Shown here: piece after piece, positions 10,459 through 19,344 of the stretch
How the letters are laid out: each line of letters opens with the position of its first letter
Position numbering within the stretch: position 1 is the stretch's first letter
DNA from: Enterobacteriaceae bacterium LSJC7
GTDB lineage: Bacteria; Pseudomonadota; Gammaproteobacteria; Enterobacterales; Enterobacteriaceae
Direction: 5' to 3'
NCBI GenBank assembly: GCA_000302695.1
Contig: AMFN01000002.1
Span: 683,948-747,947 of the forward strand
Length of the DNA: 64,000 nt
Position numbers and translations under genes: made by a program
Notes under the pieces: generated by a model
Told to the model about the DNA's origin: nothing
The model's input: only the letters and a program-made list of their open reading frames with translations
Database searches by the model: none

Positions 10459-12501
10459 ATGAACATTTTTTGTAAAATGACGGCCATTGCCAGCCTGTTA
10501 TTGGTGGCTGGCGGCGCGGGCGCGGTTGAGGATATTACCCGCGCCAACCAAATCCCCGTGCTGAAGGAAGAGCCGCAGCATGCAACGGTGAGCGAGCGCG
10601 TGACATCGCGCTTCACCCGTTCGCATTATCGCCAGTTTGACCTTGACGAGGCCTTTTCGGCAAAAATCTTCACTCGCTACCTGAACCTGCTGGATTACAG
10701 CCACAATGTGCTGCTGGCAAGCGATATCAGTCAATTTGCAAAGAAAAAAAATACCCTGGGTGACGAGTTGCGCAGCGGGCAGCTCGACGTCTTTTATGAC
10801 CTGTTCAACCTGGCGCAAAAGCGTCGTTTTGAGCGCTATCAATATGCGCTGAGCGTGCTCAATAAGCCGATGGATTTCACCGGTAACGACACCTACGATA
10901 TGGATCGTAGTAAGGCACCCTGGCCGACCAGCGAAGCCGATCTTAACCGGCTCTGGGATGCAAAGGTCAAATATGATCAGCTGAGTCTGAAACTCACCGG
11001 TAAAACGGACAAAGAAATTCACGACACGCTCACGCGCCGCTACAAGTCTGCAATTCGCCGTCTGACACAGACCAAGAGTGAAGATGTTTTTTCACTGGCG
11101 ATGACCGCCTTTGCCCGCGAAATCGATCCGCACACCAACTATCTCTCCCCGCGCAATACCGAACAGTTCAACACCGAAATGAGTCTCTCGCTTGAGGGCA
11201 TCGGTGCCGTGTTGCAGATGGATGACGATTACACCGTTATTAACTCCATGGTTGCCGGTGGTCCGGCGGCAAAGAGCAAAGCGATTGGCGTTGGCGACCG
11301 CATTGTCGGCGTGGGCCAGCCCGGTAAGCAGATTCAGGACGTGATTGGCTGGCGGCTTGATGATGTGGTTGCGCTGATTAAAGGTCCGAAGGGCAGCAAA
11401 GTGCGTCTTGAAATCTTGCCTGCGGGCAAGGGCACCAAAACTCGCATTGTCACGCTGACGCGTGAGCGCATTCGTCTTGAAGACCGTGCGGTGAAGATGT
11501 CGGTGAAAAACGTCGGCAAAGAAAAAATCGGTGTGCTGGATATCCCCGGTTTCTACGTTGGCCTGACCGATGATGTGAAAGTGCAGCTACAGAAGCTTGA
11601 GAAGCAGAACGTTAGCAGCATTATCATCGATCTGCGCTCAAACGGCGGCGGCGCACTGACGGAAGCGGTTTCGCTTTCTGGATTGTTTATCCCGTCAGGC
11701 CCGGTGGTGCAGGTTCGCGACAACAACGGCAAAGTGCGTGAAGACAGCGACACCGATGGCGTTGTGTATTACAAAGGCCCGCTGGTGGTATTGGTGGACC
11801 GTTTCAGTGCCTCGGCATCTGAAATTTTCGCCGCTGCCATGCAGGACTACGGCCGCGCGCTGATTGTCGGCGAGCCGACCTTTGGTAAAGGCACCGTGCA
11901 GCAGTACCGCTCACTGAATCGTATTTACGATCAGATGCTGCGCCCGGAATGGCCAGCGCTGGGTTCAGTGCAGTACACCATTCAGAAGTTCTATCGCATT
12001 AACGGCGGCAGTACCCAACGTAAGGGCGTCACCCCGGATATTCTGATGCCGACTGGCAGCGAAGAAACGGAAACGGGTGAGAAGTTTGAAGATAACGCAC
12101 TGCCCTGGGATAGCATTAAGGCTGCTACCTGGGTGCGCTCAGGTGACCTGACGGCGTTTGGCCCGGAACTGTTGAAACTGCACCAGGATCGTATCGCAAG
12201 CGATCTGGAGTTCCAGTACATCATGAAAGACATTGCGCGCTACCGCGCAATGAAAGATAAACGCAACATCATCTCGCTCAATTACGCCCAGCGCGAAAAA
12301 GAGAACGAAGAGGATGATGCAACTCGCCTGGCGCGTATTAATGACCGCTATAAGCGCGAAGGTAAAGCACCGCTCAAGAAGGTGGATGACCTGCCGAAGG
12401 ACTACAAGGAGCCGGATCCCTACCTCGATGAAACGGTGCGGATTGCCAGCGACCTGGCAAGACTGGAAAAAGCCCGGCCAACGACGCCAGCGGGCAAATA
12501 A
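10459..12501 (+). CDS. prc: Carboxy-terminal processing protease Prc (Tsp)
   Basis: A 680-aa periplasmic serine protease that trims FtsI and, with NlpI, degrades MepS. Residues 1-20 form a signal peptide (LLLVAGGAGA then VEDI). A PDZ domain is near 240-330 (GIGAVLQMDDDYTVI, KGPKGSKVRLEI). The Ser/Lys dyad is in DRFSASASEIF and EPTFGKGTVQQ. The ATG at 10459 follows GGAGG at a usable distance and matches the E. coli start; the frame is open 16 codons further upstream, overlapping proQ. Confidence 0.97.
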   Translation: MNIFCKMTAIASLLLVAGGAGAVEDITRANQIPVLKEEPQHATVSERVTSRFTRSHYRQFDLDEAFSAKIFTRYLNLLDYSHNVLLASDISQFAKKKNTLGDELRSGQLDVFYDLFNLAQKRRFERYQYALSVLNKPMDFTGNDTYDMDRSKAPWPTSEADLNRLWDAKVKYDQLSLKLTGKTDKEIHDTLTRRYKSAIRRLTQTKSEDVFSLAMTAFAREIDPHTNYLSPRNTEQFNTEMSLSLEGIGAVLQMDDDYTVINSMVAGGPAAKSKAIGVGDRIVGVGQPGKQIQDVIGWRLDDVVALIKGPKGSKVRLEILPAGKGTKTRIVTLTRERIRLEDRAVKMSVKNVGKEKIGVLDIPGFYVGLTDDVKVQLQKLEKQNVSSIIIDLRSNGGGALTEAVSLSGLFIPSGPVVQVRDNNGKVREDSDTDGVVYYKGPLVVLVDRFSASASEIFAAAMQDYGRALIVGEPTFGKGTVQQYRSLNRIYDQMLRPEWPALGSVQYTIQKFYRINGGSTQRKGVTPDILMPTGSEETETGEKFEDNALPWDSIKAATWVRSGDLTAFGPELLKLHQDRIASDLEFQYIMKDIARYRAMKDKRNIISLNYAQREKENEEDDATRLARINDRYKREGKAPLKKVDDLPKDYKEPDPYLDETVRIASDLARLEKARPTTPAGK

Positions 12502-12507
12502 CCACCA

Positions 12508-12539
12508 GACAGGCACAAGAAATTGTGCCTGTTTTTTTA
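12508..12539 (+). terminator. Terminator of proQ-prc
   Basis: The stem AGGCACAA-GAAA-TTGTGCCT is followed by seven T residues, seven bases after the prc stop. Confidence 0.9.
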
Positions 12540-12616
12540 TCCCTTTTCAGTCCCGGTCAGCAAAATGCTACAAAATGTAAAGTTCTGTCTTTTTAGCCAC
12601 CTGACGGGGGTGAAAG

Positions 12617-12641
12617 CTTGAAAATGATGCAACGCCCCCTC
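12617..12641 (+). promoter_or_regulatory. Possible sigma-32 (heat shock) promoter of htpX
   Basis: CTTGAAA (12617-12623) and CCCCCT (12635-12640) resemble the sigma-32 consensus CTTGAA-N13-15-CCCCAT. The spacer is one or two bases short. htpX is a known heat-shock and CpxR target in E. coli. Confidence 0.5.
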
Positions 12642-12693
12642 AGGATGTGGGGAATCGCGTAGTGCGTTTGTTAAATAGAGGTAAATAGAAATT

Positions 12694-13575
12694 ATGATGC
12701 GAATCGCGCTTTTCCTGATGACCAACCTGGCAGTGATGGTTGTTTTCGGGCTGGTGCTTAGCCTGACGGGAATACAGTCCAGCAGCGTACAGGGACTGCT
12801 CATTATGGCGTTGCTGTTTGGTTTTGGTGGCTCGATTGTGTCACTACTGATGTCGAAATGGATGGCGTTGCGCTCAGTGGGTGGGGAAGTCATTGAGCAG
12901 CCGCGTAATGAAACCGAACGCTGGCTTATGGATACGGTACAGCGTCAGTCACAGCAGGCAGGTATTGCTATGCCGCAGGTGGCTATCTACCATGCGCCGG
13001 ACATTAACGCCTTTGCTACCGGTGCGCGCCGCGATGCGTCGCTGGTTGCCGTCAGCACCGGGCTTTTGCAAAACATGAACCAGGACGAGGCCGAAGCGGT
13101 TATCGCCCACGAAATCAGCCATATTGCCAACGGTGACATGGTGACAATGACCCTGATCCAGGGCGTTGTGAACACCTTTGTTATCTTTATTTCGCGCATC
13201 ATTGCGCAGATTGCCACTAACTTCCTGAGCGGCAACCGTGACGAAGGCGAGAGCAGTAACGGTAACCCGATGATCTACTTTGCGGTAGCCATGGTGCTGG
13301 AACTGGTATTTGGTATTCTGGCGAGCATTATCACCATGTGGTTCTCCCGCCATCGTGAGTTTCACGCTGATGCAGGCTCTGCGAAGCTGGTAGGCCGTGA
13401 GAAGATGATTGCTGCGTTGCAGCGTCTGAAAACCAGCTACGAGCCGCAGGAAGCCAGTAATATGATGGCGTTTTGCATTAACGGTAAAGGTAAATCCCTG
13501 AGCGAGATGTTCATGACGCACCCGCCGCTGGATAAGCGTATTGAAGCGCTGCGCAGCGGCCAGTATCTGAAGTAA
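12694..13575 (+). CDS. htpX: Membrane zinc metalloprotease HtpX
   Basis: A 293-aa M48-family protease of the inner membrane that works with FtsH in quality control of membrane proteins. It has two N-terminal membrane helices (residues 4-24 and 34-54), the zinc motif HEISH near residue 139, two further helices and the conserved HREFHAD. Length and sequence are close to E. coli HtpX. It is a monocistronic unit between two terminators. Confidence 0.97.
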   Translation: MMRIALFLMTNLAVMVVFGLVLSLTGIQSSSVQGLLIMALLFGFGGSIVSLLMSKWMALRSVGGEVIEQPRNETERWLMDTVQRQSQQAGIAMPQVAIYHAPDINAFATGARRDASLVAVSTGLLQNMNQDEAEAVIAHEISHIANGDMVTMTLIQGVVNTFVIFISRIIAQIATNFLSGNRDEGESSNGNPMIYFAVAMVLELVFGILASIITMWFSRHREFHADAGSAKLVGREKMIAALQRLKTSYEPQEASNMMAFCINGKGKSLSEMFMTHPPLDKRIEALRSGQYLK

Positions 13576-13588
13576 GGCTTCTCAGGTC

Positions 13589-13621
13589 AGTAAAAAAGCG
13601 TGCTCCGGCACGCTTTTTTTA
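13589..13621. terminator. Terminator between htpX and yebQ
   Basis: The perfect stem AAAAAAGCGTGC-TCCG-GCACGCTTTTTTT has an A-run and a T-run on its two sides. It can serve both htpX and the convergent yebQ. Confidence 0.9.
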
Positions 13622-13642
13622 TGGATGGCGCTGGTGGCTTAA

Positions 13643-15013
13643 CTACGCGGCTTTGGGCTGTGTCAGGCGCAGGCTGCTGACCAGCGCCGCCACGCCCGCG
13701 AAAATCCCTGCCAGAACCAGCGAGGCATGCGTGCCATTACTGGGGAACAGATTAAACATGAGGGCGACCAATGCCGCGCCGCAGCTTTGCCCAAGCAGGC
13801 GCGCGGTACCTAACATCCCACTGGCACCGCCACTGCGATGCGCTGGTGCGCTGGAAACAATCATGTGGTTATTCGGCGACTGAAACAGACCAAATCCACC
13901 GCCGCACAGCGCCATGCGCCACATAATGTCGAGTTCTGTCGGCTGGGCGGGTAACGCGGCCAGCGCGAACAGCCCCATACTCATTATCGCCAGCCCCAGT
14001 GCGCCCAGCAGTCCGGCGTGCACGCGCTCAATTAACCGTCCGGCGAGCAGCGCCATTACCATGGTTGCACCAGGCCAGGGCGTCAGCAACAGTCCGGTTT
14101 CAACCTCGCTACGTCCGAGCGCGCCTTGCAGGAAAAAGGGCAGGGCGACCAGCGCCAGCATCTGCGCGCAAAAAGAACACACGGATGTCACCATGGAAAG
14201 TGAAAATGCCGGAATGCGCAGCAAATCAACCGGCAGCAGCGGCACGGGCAGGCTCAGCTGGCGGCGAATAAACAGCGCGCCGATGAGCATGAACGCAATG
14301 CTCTGCGCGCCAACAAGCAGGGCGGATTGCCCCTGGGCAAAGCCGGTCAGCGCGCTAATTAACAGACCAAACGTCAGCGCATTCATCAGTGCGCTGGGTG
14401 TGTCAAAGCGCGGACGCTCGGCTTTTTCAGGGTTTGCAGGCAGATAGCGCAGCGCCAGCAGCAGCGCGCCGACGCCCAGTGGGATGTTAATTAAAAATAA
14501 CCACTGCCAGGGAGCGACGGCAAGCACTGCCGCCGCCACTGTCGGTCCTGCTGCAGCGGAAACCGCGACAATAAATGCGTTAAGCCCAAGACCGCGCCCG
14601 AGCTCACGGCGTGGATAGATAAGGCGAATCAGCGCGATATTGACACTCATCAGCGCTGAGCCACCCAGCCCCTGTGCAATACGTGCCAGTGTGAGCATTT
14701 CAAGCGAGGTAGACAGCGCGCAGAGCAGCGAGGTGAGGGTGAACAGCACCAGCCCCCAGCGATAAATCCGCCGATAGCCAAACATATCGCCCAGAAAAGA
14801 CAGCGGCAGTAGCGAGACGATAACGGCTATCTGGTAGGCGTTGATTATCCAGATAGAGCGCGCCGGACTTGCCTGCAAATCCCGGGCGATGGTTGGCAGG
14901 GCAACGTTGGCAATAACACCGTCCAGCACGGCCATCATCAGCCCCAGCATCAAAGTTAGAATAGCACCGTAGCGCTGTGGTACCGGCAGGCCGTCTGCGG
15001 GAACGTGAGTCAT
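13643..15013 (-). CDS. yebQ: YebQ, DHA2-family major facilitator transporter
   Basis: A 456-aa inner-membrane protein with about 14 predicted helices, the drug:proton antiporter-2 layout. MFS motif A is seen as FLGDMFGYRRIYR after helix 2, and the antiporter motif C region lies around AAAGPTVAAAVL. It matches E. coli YebQ (457 aa). The substrate is unknown. In E. coli kdgR lies beside it; here it is followed directly by yobH. Confidence 0.92.
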   Translation of the reverse strand: MTHVPADGLPVPQRYGAILTLMLGLMMAVLDGVIANVALPTIARDLQASPARSIWIINAYQIAVIVSLLPLSFLGDMFGYRRIYRWGLVLFTLTSLLCALSTSLEMLTLARIAQGLGGSALMSVNIALIRLIYPRRELGRGLGLNAFIVAVSAAAGPTVAAAVLAVAPWQWLFLINIPLGVGALLLALRYLPANPEKAERPRFDTPSALMNALTFGLLISALTGFAQGQSALLVGAQSIAFMLIGALFIRRQLSLPVPLLPVDLLRIPAFSLSMVTSVCSFCAQMLALVALPFFLQGALGRSEVETGLLLTPWPGATMVMALLAGRLIERVHAGLLGALGLAIMSMGLFALAALPAQPTELDIMWRMALCGGGFGLFQSPNNHMIVSSAPAHRSGGASGMLGTARLLGQSCGAALVALMFNLFPSNGTHASLVLAGIFAGVAALVSSLRLTQPKAA

Positions 15014-15195
15014 AAGGGAAGTCGCGCACTAAACAAGGTTTCAGACTGGTTATTCTAACACCGCTGTGCACTCTGAGGGGCAGCGTTATCTGTATGCAGG
15101 CGAGGGGATGGTGGGGCAGGCATTTTATGCCGGTTGTCAGCGTAAAAGCGCCAGCAACAGATTGTGATGGGACACGGTACGGCTAACGTTATCTT

Positions 15196-15233
15196 AAAGG
15201 CGCTGGGCTATCGCTATGCGCTGCCCAGCGCCA
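15196..15233 (-). terminator. Possible terminator after yobH
   Basis: GGCGCTGGGC and GCCCAGCGCC form a perfect 10-bp stem with a 14-base loop. On the minus strand the hairpin is followed by TTTAAG, 36 bp after the yobH stop. The T-run is short, so termination may be partial. Confidence 0.5.
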
Positions 15234-15268
15234 GCCCCTGTGCCTGAAGCAGGGAAAAGGCGGGTTGT

Positions 15269-15511
15269 TTATTTCCCGTCATCAATGACGGCATCGCTTT
15301 TGCGCAGCAACGGGCAATCGGTCACACCCACAATGCCGCTGTCGGTGTGCACATACTGTGCGGTGATAACATCCCGCGCGGTCAGATACTTACACTGTAA
15401 TCCGAAGCCAGCGGCATTTTGCGTACTGCCAATCAGGATCCCGTAACCGCTGAATAACAGACCAAACCAGACGATCGCGAGTATAATTACCAGGCGAATC
15501 AGTATGCGCAT
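15269..15511 (-). CDS. yobH: YobH family small protein
   Basis: An 80-aa protein that aligns throughout with E. coli YobH (79 aa): N-terminal hydrophobic helix (ILIRLVIILAIVWFGLLFSG), then GLQCKYLTAR and TDCPLLRKS. It is probably exported or membrane-anchored, with two conserved cysteines. Its function is unknown. It is transcribed divergently from mgrB. Confidence 0.87.
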   Translation of the reverse strand: MRILIRLVIILAIVWFGLLFSGYGILIGSTQNAAGFGLQCKYLTARDVITAQYVHTDSGIVGVTDCPLLRKSDAVIDDGK

Positions 15512-15619
15512 AATATCCTCTGAAAGTGTTGGGGGTCAGTGCAGCACTGTGGCGCCAGACGGAAAGTTAAGCAATGTGATGATTCCTAAAGAAAAATAAA
15601 GCCACGCTTTGTGAAGTCT

Positions 15620-15643
15620 GGTTTAAGTTTGGGATGGTAGCAT
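15620..15643 (+). promoter_or_regulatory. Candidate PhoP box and promoter of mgrB
   Basis: GGTTTA (15620-15625) is a perfect half of the PhoP box. The second half, five bases later, is degenerate (GGGATG). A TAGCAT -10-like hexamer follows at 15638-15643. mgrB is a classic PhoP-activated gene. Confidence 0.5.
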
Positions 15644-15672
15644 GTGTGCGTTTTTTACTCTCGGAGAACGCA

Positions 15673-15816
15673 GTGAAAAAATACCGTTGGGCTATCCTGA
15701 TAGTGATTGCAGTCGTATGTGTGCTGTTGTGGCTACAGACGCTGAATGTGCTGTGCGATCAGGACGTTCAGTTTTTTAACGGCGTATGCGTTATCAATAA
15801 ATTTATCCCGTGGTAA
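15673..15816 (+). CDS. mgrB: MgrB, PhoQ-inhibiting small membrane protein
   Basis: A 47-aa single-pass inner-membrane protein that binds PhoQ and damps PhoP signalling. The start is GTG at 15673, preceded by GGAG; the known enterobacterial mgrB genes also use GTG. The membrane helix is residues 6-24. The periplasmic segment keeps the two functional cysteines (LCDQD and GVCVIN) and the terminal FIPW. It appears intact. Confidence 0.95.
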   Translation: MKKYRWAILIVIAVVCVLLWLQTLNVLCDQDVQFFNGVCVINKFIPW

Positions 15817-15888
15817 AAGATTTTTACGACTCTGTGATAGCAGTTGCGCCTGCGGGTGATAAAATACGGGTTTGTTCGAGGTGGTCCT

Positions 15889-16170
15889 GTGAATGAACTT
15901 AGCATGAATACTGTCAATTTCGCGTCTCTGGCGCTGTCTCTTATTGTCCTGGTCGTCGGCCTTTTCGCCTGGTATTTTGTCAACCGCGCAAGCGTGCGCG
16001 CCAGTGAGCAAATTGCGCTGCTTGAAGCCCTGCTGGAGCAACAAAAGCGCCAGAACGCGCTGCTGCGTCGACTGTGTGAAGGCAACGAACCTGCCGGGCA
16101 GATACCCGCGGCGGTGGACGCCGACGCCAATGACGAAAACGACTTCGTGCGGCTGGTAGCCGAGCGATAA
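15889..16170 (+). CDS. yebO: YebO family small membrane protein
   Basis: A 93-aa protein with one N-terminal membrane helix (ASLALSLIVLVVGLFAWYFV) and a charged coiled-coil-like segment (EQIALLEALLEQQKRQNALL), ending VRLVAER as in E. coli YebO. The GTG at 15889 is preceded by GAGGTG at good spacing and matches the E. coli start. Its function is unknown. It sits just after mgrB, as in E. coli. Confidence 0.88.
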   Translation: MNELSMNTVNFASLALSLIVLVVGLFAWYFVNRASVRASEQIALLEALLEQQKRQNALLRRLCEGNEPAGQIPAAVDADANDENDFVRLVAER

Positions 16171-16209
16171 TTCACCTTAATGCCCGGGATGGCCTGACTG
16201 GGAGTGGGC

Positions 16210-17208
16210 GTGGCCTGGAAAAATCCCTGGTATAATCCTGACTATCCCCATCATCTTCCCGACGGTTTTTGTAACGTCGAGCCGGATTTACGTCAATCAG
16301 GCGATGTTAAACGCTGGCGGCGCGAGCGTAAGGCCAACGGCTTGCCTCTGCCGCCGCAGGCTGGCTATGCGGCCTTTATTAACCAGTGGTGGCGGCCAGC
16401 ACAGCTTGATGAAGCGGGAGACGGTGTCTGGTGGCTGGGGCATGCTACGCTACTTTTACGCCTGCATGGGCGCTACCTTCTTACCGACCCGGTTTTTTCA
16501 ACGCGCGCTTCACCGCTGCAATTTCTGGGACCGCAGCGCAAGACGCCGCCCGCGCTGGCGCTGGAGCATCTCCCGCCGCTGGACGCGGTCCTCATTTCTC
16601 ATAATCATTACGATCATCTCGACCTGCATAGCGTGCGCGCCATTCACCGCCGTTTTCCCGACGCCTGCTTTTACGTGCCGCTGGGTCTGGGACGGTGGTT
16701 CAGGCAGCACGGTATCCGAAATGTGCGAGAGCGGGACTGGTGGCAGGGGGCCAGCGCGGACAAGTTCACCTTTACCGCTGTGCCTGCGCGCCACTGGAGT
16801 ATGCGTACGCTATGGGATCGCAACCGCTCACTGTGGTGTGGCTGGGTAATAGAAAGCCCGGCGCTGCGTTTCTGGTTTTGCGGTGACAGTGGTGAAAGCC
16901 GCCTGCTGGCGACCATTGGGCAACGTTTAGGGCCGTTGGATGCTGCGGCAATTCCCATCGGCGCCTTCGAGCCGCGCTGGTTTATGGCGAATCACCATAT
17001 GGGACCACAGGAGGCGGTTACGTTGTGGCGCGACATTGGCAGACCGCTGGCAGTACCCATACACTGGGGGGCGTTTGAACTGGCAGATGAATCACTGGAC
17101 ACGCCGCCCCGGGAGTTAATGGCACAGCTAAAACACGATAATGAGCGTGAGACATTATTCTTTCCACGGCGAATGGGAGAGTTTGTTTCTTTAGTAAGAA
17201 ATAAGTAA
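16210..17208 (+). CDS. Metallo-beta-lactamase-fold hydrolase (RomA / NAPE-PLD-like)
   Basis: A protein of about 332 aa with the metal motif SHNHYDHLD (HxHxDH) near residue 130. Other metal-ligand segments are ARHWS, FCGDSGES and IPIHWGAFE, the order found in N-acyl-phosphatidylethanolamine phospholipase D-like and RomA proteins. The substrate in bacteria is not settled. The start at GTG 16210 has GGGAG five bases before it; GTG 16204 is an alternative. It begins 39 bp after yebO in the same direction, so it may be read through from mgrB-yebO. E. coli K-12 has no gene here. Confidence 0.85.
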   Translation: MAWKNPWYNPDYPHHLPDGFCNVEPDLRQSGDVKRWRRERKANGLPLPPQAGYAAFINQWWRPAQLDEAGDGVWWLGHATLLLRLHGRYLLTDPVFSTRASPLQFLGPQRKTPPALALEHLPPLDAVLISHNHYDHLDLHSVRAIHRRFPDACFYVPLGLGRWFRQHGIRNVRERDWWQGASADKFTFTAVPARHWSMRTLWDRNRSLWCGWVIESPALRFWFCGDSGESRLLATIGQRLGPLDAAAIPIGAFEPRWFMANHHMGPQEAVTLWRDIGRPLAVPIHWGAFELADESLDTPPRELMAQLKHDNERETLFFPRRMGEFVSLVRNK

Positions 17209-17750
17209 TCGTTATTACAACTGTTTCTAAAACCACAAGAATGCGAAACATCCCAGGTGATTAATCACCGTAATCGCACCGGGGCCTATATTGCGTTAAT
17301 TCGTTGCTGCTATTTTATCCATAGAAAGTTTTAACCATAAAAACTCCGGGTAATTTATCTTAAAGCGTAACAGCGAATATTAAAAAAGCCGCTGGCGCAA
17401 AGAGAAAAGATTGACTACGCTTATGAATAGGTGTCAACAGTCATCCGCAGTGCAGCTGCACGTAATTATGCCGGGTGTCTGAAATGATGTGGATAGTTCT
17501 TTGTTTTTCTCTATCTGGACGAAAGAAACCCTTTGAGCTATCGTAAAAAAGTTGCCGGACTAACGGCGCTAAGCGGCATAATTCGCCAGCGGGCACTGTC
17601 GGCATTTGAGGTTTATGGCGCATAACGCACGTCAGACAGTTAACAGCTTTCTGAATATGTGCAGCAGATCGTGGCACGTTTAAAAATGGCTTGCCATTAT
17701 TAACGTAGTGTGTGATAACACGCTGGGTTAAACGAGGTACAGTTCTGTTT
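17209..17750. other. Long interval / leader upstream of yobF-cspC
   Basis: There is no convincing gene in about 540 bases. The region is AT-rich near 17290-17420 and probably holds the promoter and 5' leader of yobF-cspC. A small inverted repeat, AATGGCTTGCCATT, lies at about 17684-17697. The minus-strand open frame of about 106 codons has no ribosome-binding site and an unusual composition, so it is not called. Confidence 0.4.
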
Positions 17751-17907
17751 ATGTGTGGCATTTTCAGTAAAGAAGTCCTGAGTAAAAAACGTTGTCGTTG
17801 AATACCGCTTCTCTGCCGAACCTTATATCAGTGCCTCAAGCAGTAATGTCTCTGTTTTATCTGTGTATATGCCTGCGGGCGAAGAAAACAATCGAAGGAA
17901 TTTGTAA
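17751..17907 (+). pseudogene. yobF: yobF, reading frame broken at an A6 run
   Basis: The ATG at 17751 opens [12 protein letters not shown], identical to the start of E. coli YobF. After AGT a run of six A (17784-17789) throws the frame, and TGA ends it at 17799-17801 after 16 codons. In the +1 frame the expected [11 protein letters not shown] and SNVSVLS continue and run to a TAA at 17905-17907, directly abutting the cspC ATG. One fewer A would give an intact 51-aa protein. The tail also differs from E. coli: codons for LRAKKTI are present in the third frame. The cause could be a real mutation, slippage at the A-run or an assembly error. YobF is a small heat-shock-induced protein of unknown function co-transcribed with cspC. 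Confidence 0.65.
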
Positions 17908-18117
17908 ATGGCAAAGATTAAAGGTCAAGTCAAGTGGTTCAACGAGTCTAAAGGCTTTGGTTTCATTACTCCGGCTGATGGCAGCAAAGATGTGTTTGTA
18001 CACTTTTCTGCAATCCAGGGTAATGGCTTCAAAACTCTGGCTGAAGGCCAGAACGTTGAATTTGAAATTCAGGACGGCCAGAAAGGCCCTGCGGCTGTTA
18101 ACGTTACCGCAATCTGA
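17908..18117 (+). CDS. cspC: Cold-shock-family RNA-binding protein CspC
   Basis: A 69-aa OB-fold protein with both RNA-binding motifs (KGFGFI at 16-21 and VFVHF at 30-34), essentially identical to E. coli CspC. CspC is constitutive. It binds single-stranded RNA and stabilises rpoS and other transcripts. The ribosome-binding site AAGGA lies inside the 3' end of yobF, so translation of the two may be coupled. Confidence 0.98.
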
Positions 18118-18147
18118 TTTCACTCAGCTGACGCTGACCGTATATCG

Positions 18148-18174
18148 AAGCCCCGCCCGGTGCGGGGTTTTTTG
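18148..18174 (+). terminator. Terminator of yobF-cspC
   Basis: The stem CCCCG-CCCGGTG-CGGGG is followed by six T residues, about 30 bp after the cspC stop. Confidence 0.9.
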
Positions 18175-18528
18175 TTGTCTTTTTTCGGCCTGCTTTTCCC
18201 ATCCCCAATCCCGCTTTGTTATTTCCCTGCCGGTGTAACGCAAACAGCGCTGACCCATGGCTACCGAAAACAGAGGGCAAATAATATTCCCGTGCGCCGT
18301 CCGGCATTCTCTTATGTGTTGCCCTGACACACCTCCGGCGAGGCAAACCATCGCGACTGCGTCCTGCATTGCCACGCCAGCGGCGGGGCGGGCGGCATAA
18401 CCTCGTCGCGCAGATAACAAATTGCGTCCCCCGAACCGGTGATAAAGCACACCGACAGTGGGTAAAACGTTTCCCGTCGCCCGCATTGACGGTAAACTTG
18501 CCGCCTTTGACCGCCAGCAGGAGTTTTC
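18175..18528. other. Interval between cspC and rlmA
   Basis: About 350 bases with no convincing gene. Several overlapping open frames exist but none has a good ribosome-binding site or recognisable protein. The last part contains the rlmA ribosome-binding site (CAGGAG, 18518-18524). Confidence 0.4.
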
Positions 18529-19344
18529 ATGTCTTTTCTTTGCCCACTGTGCCATGCCCCGTTAGAAGAGGGCGTCAGCAGTCTGCGCTGTCGCGCCGGC
18601 CACCAGTTTGATAAAGCGAAAGAAGGTTATGTGAATTTGCTGCCGGTACAGCACAAACGCTCGCGTGAGCCTGGTGACAGCGCCGAGATGATGCGCGCGC
18701 GGCGGGCATTTCTGGATGCGGGCCATTACGCGCCGCTGCGCGACGCGCTTGCGCAGCTACTGGCACAACATCTGCCTGAGCGGGGCGCAGATATGCTTGA
18801 TATCGGCTGTGGTGAAGGCTACTACACTTCGGCGTTTGCAGAACTTGCACAGCAACGTGGCGGCACCTGCTACGGGCTGGATGTCTCAAAGGCGGCGGTG
18901 CGTTCTGGTGCAAAGCGCTATCCGGCAGTACGCTTTTGCGTGGCATCCAGCCATCGCCTGCCGTTTGCTGATGGCGCGTTTGATGGCGTGGTGCGCATTT
19001 ATGCACCGTGCAGCGCGCAGGAGCTGGCAAGGGTCGTTAAGCCTGGTGGTGTGGTGGTGACGGCCGCGCCGGGTCCGCGCCATTTGTTGCAGCTTAAAGG
19101 GTTGATTTACCAGGATGTGAGACTGCATCCAGAGCGTGAAGAGGTGCTGGCTGGGTTTGAGCTTCAGGCACAACAGACGCTGGCCTATGCGCTTACCCTG
19201 AACGGTGAGCACGCTCATGCATTGCTGCAAATGACGCCGTTTGCCTGGCGTGCCCGCCCGGAGGTGAAAGCACAGCTGTTGCAGGAAACGGCGTTTGCCT
19301 GTGAAACTGATTTTGCCGTCAATATCTGGCGGCGTGAGGCCTGA
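18529..19344 (+). CDS. rlmA: 23S rRNA (guanine-745-N1)-methyltransferase RlmA
   Basis: A 271-aa SAM-dependent enzyme that methylates G745 in helix 35 of 23S rRNA. The N-terminal zinc finger has CPLCHAP and [10 protein letters not shown] (residues 5-28). The SAM site [11 protein letters not shown] is near residue 88. A C-terminal substrate region follows. Its stop codon abuts that of the convergent mntP with no gap. Confidence 0.95.
   Translation: MSFLCPLCHAPLEEGVSSLRCRAGHQFDKAKEGYVNLLPVQHKRSREPGDSAEMMRARRAFLDAGHYAPLRDALAQLLAQHLPERGADMLDIGCGEGYYTSAFAELAQQRGGTCYGLDVSKAAVRSGAKRYPAVRFCVASSHRLPFADGAFDGVVRIYAPCSAQELARVVKPGGVVVTAAPGPRHLLQLKGLIYQDVRLHPEREEVLAGFELQAQQTLAYALTLNGEHAHALLQMTPFAWRARPEVKAQLLQETAFACETDFAVNIWRREA

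Noticed and set aside
2683-16190. 14-bp repeat TTAATGCCCGGGAT at 2683-2696 and 16177-16190
   Set aside because: A match of this length is expected by chance in 64 kb; no shared flanking sequence.
17441-17761. 106-codon minus-strand frame upstream of yobF
   Set aside because: No ribosome-binding site and it overlaps the expected yobF-cspC promoter and leader.
17784-17790. A AAA AAC slippery heptamer in yobF as a programmed -1 frameshift site
   Set aside because: The heptamer is not in the right phase with the zero frame, and the continuation needs +1 (or -2) rather than -1.
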